Positions 48,297 through 55,737 of a DNA stretch of 55,737 bases are shown here, in pieces (position 1 is the first letter of the stretch; the number at the start of each line of letters is the position of its first letter). The position numbers were made by a program, and so were the translations under genes. The stretch spans positions 1 to 55,737 of the forward strand of contig NZ_LZZT01000005.1 in assembly GCF_014170305.1 (NCBI RefSeq). Reading direction: 5' to 3'. The notes beneath the pieces are model-generated. The model ran no database searches. It was not told where the DNA came from and saw only the letters and a program-made list of their open reading frames with translations. The stretch comes from Achromobacter sp. UMC71. GTDB lineage: Bacteria > Pseudomonadota > Gammaproteobacteria > Burkholderiales > Burkholderiaceae_B.

Positions 48297-49157
48297 TCAG
48301 TATCGGGAGCCCACGGGCAGGTAGGCGCCGGATTCGACCAGGTCGCGTTCGTTGCGCTGCAGGCGCGCCGCCACGTCGTCGCCGCCTTCGGCGACCAGCA
48401 GCCCCAGCAGCGCTTCGGTCACGCCCATCGCGGCAGTCACCGACGGAAAGAACGAGGCGCCCGCCACGGAATACAGCACGGCCACCTGTGCGGCGCGGGC
48501 CAATGGCGAGGCGTCGCTGTCGGTCAGCGCGATCAGCGGCGCGCCGGCCGCCTGGGCCGCCTGCGCCACCACCAGGCTTTCGCTGGAGTACGGCGCGAAA
48601 CTGATGGCCACCACTACGTCCTTGGGTTCAATGGCGCGTAATTGCATCTGCAGATTGCCGCCGAGCCCGTCGACCAGTTGCACGCTGTTGCGGAACAGCC
48701 GGTAGCCGTAGACCAGCGAATAGGCGATGGGAAAGCTGGCGCGAAAACCCGCCACGTGCACCTGGCGCGCCTGCTTGAGCAGCTTGGCGGCAGCCTTGAG
48801 CGCCGGCAGGCATTGCTCGGCGGTGGCAGCCAGGGCCGTTTGCTGCGCCAGGAACAGATCGTCCAGCAGATCCGGCCGGCGGCTGCGCCGCGCCAGGCTG
48901 CGGGCGCGTTCGCCGTAGCCCTTGCCGTTCAGCCCCAGGTCGTCGGCGAACGCCGATTTCAAGTCGGGCCAGCCACCGTAGCCCAATTGCTGCGCCAACC
49001 GCACCAGCGTGGCCGGCGGCACGCCGGCGCGTTCGGCCAGCGTGCGCATCGAGGCGATGACGACTTCGTTCGGATGGTCGATGACAAAGCGTGCCGCCAC
49101 TTGCAGCCGCGGGCTCAGGGCATCGAAACCGTCAATGATCTGCTGTCGGGCTTTCAC
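48297..49157 (-). CDS. RpiR/MurR-family regulator with SIS domain
   Basis: The 286-residue protein has an N-terminal HTH_6 domain (RTLAERAGVPPATLVRLAQQ) and a C-terminal SIS domain (VHVAGFRASFPIAYSLVYG, VVVAISFAPYSSESL) that senses phosphosugars or related ligands. It starts at GTG, overlapping the stop of the SbcC-like gene by 4 bases (GTGA), with a GGAG site before it. It could regulate mlrC just downstream, and its coupling to the nuclease genes is unexpected. Confidence 0.93.
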   Translation of the reverse strand: MKARQQIIDGFDALSPRLQVAARFVIDHPNEVVIASMRTLAERAGVPPATLVRLAQQLGYGGWPDLKSAFADDLGLNGKGYGERARSLARRSRRPDLLDDLFLAQQTALAATAEQCLPALKAAAKLLKQARQVHVAGFRASFPIAYSLVYGYRLFRNSVQLVDGLGGNLQMQLRAIEPKDVVVAISFAPYSSESLVVAQAAQAAGAPLIALTDSDASPLARAAQVAVLYSVAGASFFPSVTAAMGVTEALLGLLVAEGGDDVAARLQRNERDLVESGAYLPVGSRY

Positions 49158-51787
49158 GGAATCTCCGGGGTTGCGCTGCCGGTATGCATCGATTCGCCGA
49201 TGCGGCGTTGCTCCACGCCCAGGTCGCGCCATGCGTCGCCGTGGCAGGTGAACATCAGGACCTGATGGCGCGTTGCCGCGTCGAATAGCGCGCGCTTCAT
49301 CAGGTCGCGGCGGCCATCGTCGGTATGTACCAATGCGTCGTCCAGCACCAGCAGGGTCGGCCGTCCGGCTTCGCGCAGCAGGTCGGCGTAGGCAAAGCGC
49401 GCCAGGATGCCGAGCTGTTCGCGCGTGCCGAAGCTGAGCGCATCCAGCGGGTCTTCCGCGCCTGCGCGCTGCAAGGCCGCGGGCAGCAGCGCGTCATCGA
49501 GCCGCAGCGCGGAATCCGGGAACAGCAGCCCCAGGTAATGGCTCAGGCGGCGCGCCAGCGGCGCTTGCAAGCGTTGGGTGGCGGCGTCGCGCTTGCCGGC
49601 CAGCAGCGTGGACAGCAGGTCAAGTGCTTGCGCGCGGCGCTGGAATTCGTCGCGGCGGCGTTGCAGGCGCTCGCAGGCCGCCTGCGCCTCGGACAACCGT
49701 TCACCCAGGCCTTGTGCGCCGGCCTGTTCCAGCTTGCCTAGCAGTTGCTGGATATCGCTATGGCGCTTGTGCTGGGCGTCGCGTTCGATCGCCGCGGACT
49801 TTTCAAACCGCACCGCATCCTGTTCCAGCAGCTCGGGACGCAGTGCGGCCAGCGCGGCCTGGGCCGCTTGCAGGCGCTGTTCGAGCAGGTCATGGCCGCT
49901 GCGCGCCTCGGCCAGCCGGGCGGCGCGGGCCTGCCGCTGCGCCGCGCGCTCGGGCGATTGCAGGTCCGCGCCGCGCGCGGCTGCCTGCGTTTCCAGCAAT
50001 TGGGCACGGGCGCTGTCCGCATCCAGTGCGCGCTGGGCCGCGCTGCTTTCGGCGTCGCGCAGCGCCTGGCGGGCGGCAGGCAGTCCATCGTCTGTATCGG
50101 TGGCGGGCGGCAAGGCCGCCAGCCGCTCGCGCAAGGCGCTGCGGCGCGCCAGCGCTTCGTCGCGCTGGCCGCGCAGCACATCGATGCCCTTGGGGGCATG
50201 AATGGCCAGGGTCTTGCGCATGGCGTCCAGCTCGCGCTGCAAGGCAGCGGCGCGGGCGTGGCGTTCTTCGGCATCAGCGGCATTGGCCACTCCCAGGCGC
50301 GACAGCAGCGCGGCGCTGGCGGCGCGCGCCTCGCTCAGCTCGCGCATCAGCGCCGGCAGGTCCTTGCCGCCCGGTTCGATACGCAGGCGGCCCATGCCGG
50401 GCAAATCGAGCTCGGCGGCGGCGGTCAGCAGCACTTCACCGTTGCCGCTCAGCGCAGCGCCGTCCAGCCGCGCCTCGCGGCCGTGTTCGAACGCATAGGA
50501 CACACGCGTAGCGATGGCCTGCTGCTGCAATTGCAGGTCACCCAAGGCGCGCTCGCTCTTGCGCAGCGCCTGGATGTCGGCGTCGGCAATCTCGATGCGC
50601 ACGGCCTCGGCCTTCAGGGCCGAGCCTTGTTCGATGAGGTGGGCGGCCTCTTTCAGCGCCCCGTCCAGGCGTTCGACGTCGCGGTCCAGCTGATGCAGCT
50701 GGTGTTCCAGGTCGCGCCGGTCGGCCACGGCCTGGACCGCCGCGACGCGCTGGCGGGCCTGTTCGGCAGCGGCGGCATGCGTGTCCCGCTGCTTGCGGGC
50801 GCGGGCCAAGGGTTCCTGCGCCGCTTGCACGCGGGCGCGCGCGGCGGCGGCCTCATCCGTCAGGGCTCGCAGGTCGGCCTCGTCCTGCTGGTCGCGGCGC
50901 ACCTGCTCTTGCAGCACCGCCAGTGTCTGCGCGGCCTGGCGCTGTTCGCGTTGCAGTCCTTCGAACGCCTCGCGCTCTTTGGCGACCGCGGCCAGGCGGG
51001 CCCGGGCGTCGGCCGCGCGCGCCTCGAAGTCTTTCCACGGCTGGCTCGCCTCGGCACGCGCATGCTCGAAACGCAGGCTGGCCAGCCGGTCGACGTCGGC
51101 GTCCAGCTGGGCTTTGGCCGCAGCGCAGGCGTCGCGTTCGGCCAGCGCGCTGGCCAAGGCGTCTTCGGCGTCCTTGTAGATGCCCTTGGGGCGCCCGTTA
51201 CGCGCATCCAGCAGCGCGGCGCGTTCGGCGCTCACGCGTTCGTAGAGCCGGTCGCCATCCCCCGATGCCAGCTCGCCCGACAGTTGCGTCAAGGCGTCGC
51301 GCACATGGCCGCCGGCATGGCCCGCGGCCGCTTGCAGGTTCTGGCCGTCACCCTGCTGGATCCACAGCAAACCGGGCACGCCGGCCAAGTCGGGCTTGCT
51401 TTGCCCGCGCGTGGCCAGCTCGAACCCCAGCAATGCAGCCAGCGCGTTCTCGGCTTCTTCGCCTTCCAGGCGCTGGGCGCCGTTATCGATCAGCAATTCA
51501 CAGCGGGCGCGCGACAGGAACTGCTTTTTCAGCAGGTAGTCGTGGCCGGCATGGGTGAACGCCAGCTCAACGCCAGGACGCGCGCCGGACTCGCCGCGAG
51601 GCGCCAGGTCGGACACGGTGCGGGTGCTGTAGCGTTCCAGGAATGCGGCACGGATGGCGGCCGCCACCGTGCTCTTGCCGGCCTCGTTGGGGCCGACGAA
51701 CAGATTCAGGCCGTCTTGCAGGTTGTCCAGCACCAAAGGCTGGCGGAACTTGCGGAATTCTTCCAGGGCGATGCGCGACAGCTTCAT
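49154..51787 (-). CDS. Rad50/SbcC-like AAA ATPase without zinc hook
   Basis: The 877-residue protein has an N-terminal ATPase half with Walker A GPNEAGKST (32-40) and two long coiled-coil arms. A C-terminal half has the signature LSFGTREQLGIL (784-795) and Walker B LLVLDD (812-817). Between the arms a globular beta insert (near residues 430-480) replaces the CxxC zinc hook of Rad50/SbcC. With the SbcD-like partner it probably processes DNA ends or unusual structures, like B. subtilis YhaN-YhaO. It overlaps both neighbours by 4 bases. Confidence 0.88.
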   Translation of the reverse strand: MKLSRIALEEFRKFRQPLVLDNLQDGLNLFVGPNEAGKSTVAAAIRAAFLERYSTRTVSDLAPRGESGARPGVELAFTHAGHDYLLKKQFLSRARCELLIDNGAQRLEGEEAENALAALLGFELATRGQSKPDLAGVPGLLWIQQGDGQNLQAAAGHAGGHVRDALTQLSGELASGDGDRLYERVSAERAALLDARNGRPKGIYKDAEDALASALAERDACAAAKAQLDADVDRLASLRFEHARAEASQPWKDFEARAADARARLAAVAKEREAFEGLQREQRQAAQTLAVLQEQVRRDQQDEADLRALTDEAAAARARVQAAQEPLARARKQRDTHAAAAEQARQRVAAVQAVADRRDLEHQLHQLDRDVERLDGALKEAAHLIEQGSALKAEAVRIEIADADIQALRKSERALGDLQLQQQAIATRVSYAFEHGREARLDGAALSGNGEVLLTAAAELDLPGMGRLRIEPGGKDLPALMRELSEARAASAALLSRLGVANAADAEERHARAAALQRELDAMRKTLAIHAPKGIDVLRGQRDEALARRSALRERLAALPPATDTDDGLPAARQALRDAESSAAQRALDADSARAQLLETQAAARGADLQSPERAAQRQARAARLAEARSGHDLLEQRLQAAQAALAALRPELLEQDAVRFEKSAAIERDAQHKRHSDIQQLLGKLEQAGAQGLGERLSEAQAACERLQRRRDEFQRRAQALDLLSTLLAGKRDAATQRLQAPLARRLSHYLGLLFPDSALRLDDALLPAALQRAGAEDPLDALSFGTREQLGILARFAYADLLREAGRPTLLVLDDALVHTDDGRRDLMKRALFDAATRHQVLMFTCHGDAWRDLGVEQRRIGESMHTGSATPEIP

Positions 51788-52923
51788 TGCGCGCCCCCTT
51801 GGGCGGCGTCGCGCCCCGCCCCATCGCGCTGGAACCGCAACAGTAGCCGCAGCGCCTCGCTGGCCACGGCCGCCTGCTCGGGATCGGCCTGCAACGCCTG
51901 CAATTGCGCCGCCACTTCGCCCACATAGCCGCTGGTACCCAACTGAGCCAGATCGGCCTCGTCGGGTTCGAGCAATAGCCCGGAAAAGTCGGCCAATACC
52001 GCCCTTGCCTGCGCCGCGGCCTGGTCCACCGCCCGTTGCAGGGCCTCCCAGGTAGGCACGTTGGCGTGGCCTTGCACCTCGAGACGCAGCACGTCTTCGG
52101 CTCGCAGCACGGCCAGGCGTTGCGCCAGGGCCTGGGCGTCGGTCGGCAGGCTCAGCGTTTCGGTCCAGGCGGACCAGCGGTACTTGCCGGTCGCCACGCG
52201 TTCCACCACTGGCACCGCCCCCGGCGCGGCGATGCGCACGTCCAGTGTGTAGCCGGGCTCGTTGCCGCGGAAACGGTCTTGCTCGGGCGTGCCGGCATAC
52301 CAGGTGCGCTCGTCGATGGACAGACAGCCATGCCAGTCGCCCAGCGCCAGGTAGTCGAGCCGCGCTCGGACGGCGCGGTCGGGCGCGATGGGGTTGGTAG
52401 CATCGATGGTGTCGGGCAACCGGCCCGCAACGCTGCCATGCGCCAGGCCGATGCGCAGGCGGCCGGGCTCGGTATCCAGGGCGTCAAAGGCCTGCGTCAC
52501 GTCGTCATAGGTATGGCGCTGGGTCAGCGGCGCGGCCAGCACGGCCAGGTTCTGCGCCGCCAGGTCCACCACGCCGGTGCGCAGCGGCACATGCACGTTG
52601 GCTGGAATGCAGTCCAGTTGCGCCGCGCGGCTCCAGACGCTGTCGGCCAGCGCGGCGTCGTGGTTGCCGGCGATCATGACCCAAGGCCCGCCGTAGGCCG
52701 CCAGCGCGGCGAACAGGCGGCGGATCGTGCGGTCGGACACGCCCTGCGTATCGAACACGTCGCCGGCCACCAGCACCGCGTCCACCTGGCGCTCGGCGGC
52801 CAGCGCCGCGATGCGCGCCACGACGTCGAAACGGGCCTCGGCCAGCAAGGCGGCGTCGTCGGTTTCAAACTGGCCGTATTGACGGCCGATCTGCCAATCG
52901 GCGGTGTGCAGGAAATGAGTCAT
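51784..52923 (-). CDS. SbcD/Mre11-like metallophosphoesterase
   Basis: The 379-residue protein carries all five calcineurin-like nuclease motifs: HTADWQIG near the start, GDVFD, GNHDAA, LAHGSV and GDWHGC. It is the likely nuclease partner of the SbcC-like ATPase encoded immediately downstream with an ATGA overlap. The ATG at 52923 was chosen because the first motif begins there; the upstream extension is not conserved. It heads the nuclease-ATPase-RpiR operon. Confidence 0.9.
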   Translation of the reverse strand: MTHFLHTADWQIGRQYGQFETDDAALLAEARFDVVARIAALAAERQVDAVLVAGDVFDTQGVSDRTIRRLFAALAAYGGPWVMIAGNHDAALADSVWSRAAQLDCIPANVHVPLRTGVVDLAAQNLAVLAAPLTQRHTYDDVTQAFDALDTEPGRLRIGLAHGSVAGRLPDTIDATNPIAPDRAVRARLDYLALGDWHGCLSIDERTWYAGTPEQDRFRGNEPGYTLDVRIAAPGAVPVVERVATGKYRWSAWTETLSLPTDAQALAQRLAVLRAEDVLRLEVQGHANVPTWEALQRAVDQAAAQARAVLADFSGLLLEPDEADLAQLGTSGYVGEVAAQLQALQADPEQAAVASEALRLLLRFQRDGAGRDAAQGGAQ

Positions 52924-52999
52924 GCCCGGATTGTAGAGGCCGCCGGGGCGCGAAAGAACAATGGCCCGGCCGGCATCTTGCGCCGGGCGGGCCATCGAG

Positions 53000-53020
53000 G
53001 CGCCGGCTGATGGCCGGCGC
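53000..53020 (-). terminator. Hairpin downstream of dadA
   Basis: GCGCCGGC (53000-53007) pairs with GCCGGCGC (53013-53020). A second partial GC stem lies at about 52957-52994. Neither has a T-run. Confidence 0.5.
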
Positions 53021-53047
53021 CCGGGGAAGACGATGCGCGCGTGCGGT

Positions 53048-54349
53048 TCAGGCGCCCTTGCTGTCCAGCACCAGCGGCCGGTGGGCGGCCTTGTGGCGGT
53101 CGTAGCGCGACAGGTCCAGGCCGTCGGTGCGGATCTGCGGACGCTGGCCCATGACCTGGTCGGCCACCAGCTTGCCCGAGCCGCAAGCCATGGTCCAACC
53201 CAGGGTGCCGTGGCCAGTGTTCAGGAACAGGTTGCCGTAGCGCGTAGGGCCGACGACCGGCGTGCTGTCCGGCGTCATGGGGCGCAGGCCGGTCCAGAAT
53301 TCGGCGCGGGCCACGTCGCCGCTGTCGGGGAACAGGTCGTTCACGACCAGTTCCAGCGTCTTGCGGCGCGCGTCTTTCAGGCGCAGGTCGAAGCCCGACA
53401 ATTCGGCCATGCCGCCCACGCGGATGCGGTCGTCGAAACGCGTGACGGCGATCTTGTAGGTTTCGTCCAGGATGGTGGACACCGGCGCGGCGGCCTCGTC
53501 CTTCATGGGGATGGTCAGCGAGTACCCCTTGACCGGGTACACCGGCAGGTCCAGGCCCAGCGGCTCCAGGAAGCCACGGGTGTAGCTGCCGAAGGCAGCC
53601 ACATAGCGGTCGGCGGTAAGCACCTGGCCGCCGACGCGCACGCCAGTGATCTGGCCGCCGGCCGTGTTCAGGCCGGCCACCTGCTGGTTGTAGCGGAAGT
53701 CCACCCCCAGCGCCGCGGCCATCTCGGCCAGGCGGGTGGTGAACAGGCGGCAGTCGCCGGTTTCGTCGTTGGGCAGGCGCAGGCCGCCAGCCAGCTTGTG
53801 CAGCGAGCGGGCCAGCGCGGGTTCGGCGCCGACCAGGCGGTTGCGGTCCAGCAATTCGTAGGGCACGCCGACTTCCTCGAGCACGGCGATGTCGCGGCGC
53901 GCGGCTTCCATCTGGGCGTCGGTGCGGAACAGCTGCAGCGTGCCGCGGGTACGCTCTTCGTAGTGGATGCCGGTGTCGATGCGCAATTCGCGCAGGCAGT
54001 CGCGGCTGTATTCAGCCAGGCGCAGCATGCGTTCCTTGTTGACGGCGTAGCGCTCGGCCGAACAGTTGGCCAGCATCGCCGCCATCCATTTCAGCTGGTA
54101 CAGGCTGCCGTCCAGGCGGATCGCCAGCGGTGCATGCTTCTTGAACAGCCACTTGATCGCCTTGAGCGGAATGCCGGGCGCGGCCCAGGGTGTGGAATAC
54201 CCCGGCGACACCTGGCCGGCGTTGGCGTAGCTGGTTTCCTGGGCGGCGCCGGGCTGGCGGTCCAGCACCGTGACTTTGGCGCCCTGGCGGGCCAGATAAT
54301 AGGCGGTCGTGGTGCCGATGACGCCGCTGCCGAGGACGATCACATGCAT
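53048..54349 (-). CDS. dadA: D-amino acid dehydrogenase DadA
   Basis: The 433-residue membrane-associated flavoprotein oxidises D-amino acids (mainly D-alanine) to 2-oxoacids, passing electrons to the respiratory chain. It has the FAD motif [16 protein letters not shown] at the start, [19 protein letters not shown] near residue 41 and the C-terminal [17 protein letters not shown]. Length and motifs match E. coli DadA (432). It is divergent from an Lrp-type gene with repeated sequence elements between them. A downstream alanine racemase gene (dadX) is not present here. Confidence 0.95.
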   Translation of the reverse strand: MHVIVLGSGVIGTTTAYYLARQGAKVTVLDRQPGAAQETSYANAGQVSPGYSTPWAAPGIPLKAIKWLFKKHAPLAIRLDGSLYQLKWMAAMLANCSAERYAVNKERMLRLAEYSRDCLRELRIDTGIHYEERTRGTLQLFRTDAQMEAARRDIAVLEEVGVPYELLDRNRLVGAEPALARSLHKLAGGLRLPNDETGDCRLFTTRLAEMAAALGVDFRYNQQVAGLNTAGGQITGVRVGGQVLTADRYVAAFGSYTRGFLEPLGLDLPVYPVKGYSLTIPMKDEAAAPVSTILDETYKIAVTRFDDRIRVGGMAELSGFDLRLKDARRKTLELVVNDLFPDSGDVARAEFWTGLRPMTPDSTPVVGPTRYGNLFLNTGHGTLGWTMACGSGKLVADQVMGQRPQIRTDGLDLSRYDRHKAAHRPLVLDSKGA

Positions 54350-54406
54350 GATTCTTTCCGAAGTTTGGTTTTGGTCAGGAATTTCGGTAGTCTATGAGCC
54401 TCATCA

Positions 54407-54441
54407 CAGTGAAAAACACTGATTATTTTTCTTTGGCAGTG
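54407..54441. promoter_or_regulatory. Phased CAGTG/CACTG half-sites between dadA and Lrp gene
   Basis: CAGTG (54407), CACTG (54417) and CAGTG (54437) have centres 10 and 20 bases apart. A-tracts and T-tracts fall between them. This matches the helically phased, bent DNA that Lrp-family proteins bind. Confidence 0.5.
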
Positions 54442-54484
54442 CTTTTTCTCGGACACCCCTTCTTTTTTGCCCGGCAAAAGTGAA

Positions 54485-54952
54485 ATGCGCGACCTGGACC
54501 GTATCGACCTGAAAATCCTCGACATCCTGCAGCGCGAGGGCCGCATTTCCGTCACTGAATTGGCCGAGCGGGTCAGCCTGTCGGCCACCCCCTGCTCGGA
54601 CCGGGTCAAGCGCATGGAGCGCGAGGGCGTCATCACCGGTTACCATGCGCGCGTCAATCCGGCCGCGCTGGGCAAGAACCTGCTGGTGTTCCTGGAAATC
54701 AAGCTGTCGGCCAAGTCGGGCGATGTGTTCGACAAGGTGAAAAAAGAATTGCTGTATGTGCCCGAGGTCATGGAATGCCACCTGGTGTCGGGCGACTTCG
54801 ACTACCTGGTCAAGGCTCGCCTGACCGAAATGAACGAATACCGGCGTCTGCTTGGTGAAATCCTCAAGCGACTGCCCGCCTCGGCGGAATCGCGCAGTTA
54901 TGTGGTGATGGAGGAAATCAAGGAGACCCTGTACCTGCCCGTCGACCGGTAA
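54485..54952 (+). CDS. Lrp/AsnC-family transcriptional regulator
   Basis: The 155-residue protein has an N-terminal HTH (about 1-55, LDRIDLKILDILQREGR) and a C-terminal RAM/AsnC ligand-binding domain (PEVMECHLVSGDFDYLVKA). It is divergent from dadA, the arrangement in which Lrp-like DadR activators control D-alanine catabolism in other proteobacteria. The ATG at 54485 was preferred over a TTG at 54467, which lies in a poor context. Confidence 0.92.
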   Translation: MRDLDRIDLKILDILQREGRISVTELAERVSLSATPCSDRVKRMEREGVITGYHARVNPAALGKNLLVFLEIKLSAKSGDVFDKVKKELLYVPEVMECHLVSGDFDYLVKARLTEMNEYRRLLGEILKRLPASAESRSYVVMEEIKETLYLPVDR

Positions 54953-55060
54953 CGCTTCCCGCGCCTTGTTACCAGACCGGATGCCGCCGGCTGCTATGCT
55001 GGCGGCCGTTCCGGACCGCGCCCCGCGCCTGCCGACCCTGATTTTCTTGGCTTTTCGACT

Positions 55061-55737
55061 ATGACCCGTCTTTACAAATACTTCTTCCGCGGCCTGATCA
55101 CCGTCCTGCCGCTGGCGCTGACGATCTACCTGCTCTATATCTTCCTGGCCTGGACGGAAGCCGTGGCGCTGACCTTCCTGCGCCCGTTCATCGGCGGCTT
55201 CTACTTCCCCGGGCTGGGCCTGTTGCTGGGCATCCTGGGCATCCTGGCCATCGGCTACCTGGTGTCCAAAGAGCGCGTGCAGCGCGTGCTGCTGCTGGTG
55301 GAAATGCCCTTCACCAACCTGCCCGTGGTCAAGAGCATCTATTCGTCGCTCAAGAGCTTTGCCGATTACTTCTCGCCCAGTTCCAAGAGCACGGCCCAGC
55401 AGGTCGTGGTGCTGCGCATCCCGGGCCAGCAGCTGGAACTGGTGGGCCTGGTCACCCGCCGCAACCTGGACGGCCTGCCCGAGGGCTTTACCCAGGGCGA
55501 CCGCGTGGCGGTGTACCTGCCCATGGGCTATATGATCGGCGGCTACACCGTCTTCGTGCCGCAGGAATGGGTGCAACCGATCCAGATGTCGGTCGAGGAA
55601 GCCATGCGCTCGTCGCTGATTGCCTGGATGGCGCGCTCCGAGTCCGGCGCCGCGCGTCCGGTCACCGGTGACATGCCCGTAGGCGACCTGCCCGCCGGCG
55701 CGCCGGGTGTTCCCCCTGGCCCCCCCCCCACGGGCAC
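55061..55737 (+). CDS. DUF502 family membrane protein, cut by the window edge
   Basis: The visible 225 residues show two membrane helices (about 10-30 and 45-66) and the DUF502 signature LPVVKSIYSSLKSFADYF, followed by LPMGYMIGGYTVFVP. The sequence runs off the window inside a Pro/Gly-rich tail (PPGPPP), so the 3' end is missing. The function of this family is unknown; in related genomes it often precedes aspS, which would lie beyond the edge. Confidence 0.9.
   Translation, partial: MTRLYKYFFRGLITVLPLALTIYLLYIFLAWTEAVALTFLRPFIGGFYFPGLGLLLGILGILAIGYLVSKERVQRVLLLVEMPFTNLPVVKSIYSSLKSFADYFSPSSKSTAQQVVVLRIPGQQLELVGLVTRRNLDGLPEGFTQGDRVAVYLPMGYMIGGYTVFVPQEWVQPIQMSVEEAMRSSLIAWMARSESGAARPVTGDMPVGDLPAGAPGVPPGPPPTG

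Overview
The window is about 55.7 kb of GC-rich (roughly two thirds G+C) bacterial chromosome. Gene density, G/C-ending codons, a Bug-type (Bordetella uptake gene) periplasmic receptor, a TorF-type porin and the surE-pcm-nlpD cluster all point to a betaproteobacterium of the Alcaligenaceae (Achromobacter/Bordetella group). This placement rests on protein resemblance, not on a database search. I saw no rRNA, tRNA, CRISPR array, insertion sequence or prophage. It reads as ordinary chromosome with several small accessory blocks.

Layout. 0-5.8 kb: M20 peptidase, glycerophosphodiester phosphodiesterase, RlmJ, an Lpd-like flavoprotein and a peroxiredoxin-glutaredoxin hybrid. 5.9-9.1 kb: copper homeostasis, with copZ divergent from copA-cueR and two CueR-type operators between them. 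9.1-15.7 kb: RlmD, an MFS exporter with a LysR regulator, a TorF-type porin, a Spy/CpxP-like periplasmic protein and a PolB-type exonuclease. 15.7-21.5 kb: nlpD-pcm-surE, then plsY, tsaD and an NCS2 purine permease. 21.5-25.7 kb: a DUF2938 membrane protein divergent from its probable MerR regulator, a VOC protein, a frameshifted AraC regulator, a flavin-dependent oxidoreductase and a thioredoxin. 25.7-32.9 kb: an IMPACT-family protein, an ABC import operon with two unrelated substrate-binding proteins, an MFS transporter and the ABC-F protein YbiT. 33.0-36.1 kb: an LD-carboxypeptidase with a His-rich N-terminus, TadA, a HAD phosphatase and a small periplasmic protein. 36.2-42.2 kb: a complete six-gene Pha/Mrp cation/proton antiporter operon. 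42.7-46.2 kb: the Bug receptor, a 30-hexapeptide beta-solenoid protein and a DMT transporter. 46.7-52.9 kb: an M81 (MlrC) protein, an RpiR regulator and an SbcCD/Rad50-like nuclease-ATPase pair. 53.0-55.7 kb: dadA divergent from an Lrp-type regulator, then a DUF502 membrane protein cut by the window edge.

How genes work together. The copper block is a standard MerR-type detoxification circuit. SurE, Pcm and NlpD form the familiar damage-repair and envelope cluster, but a nuclease gene follows nlpD where rpoS is often found. The Pha genes overlap by 1-4 bases throughout, so they form one translationally coupled complex. DadA and the Lrp-type regulator form an alanine catabolism unit. The SbcD-like, SbcC-like and RpiR genes overlap by 4 bases each, and an RpiR-style palindrome lies in the promoter of the next gene, mlrC.

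The least explained items are the beta-solenoid protein (44.3-45.2 kb), the His-rich peptidase tail, the dual-receptor ABC operon and several perfect palindromes in intergenic DNA (42.47, 35.47, 11.93 and 22.10 kb). I found no clear multi-gene system that I would call wholly new.
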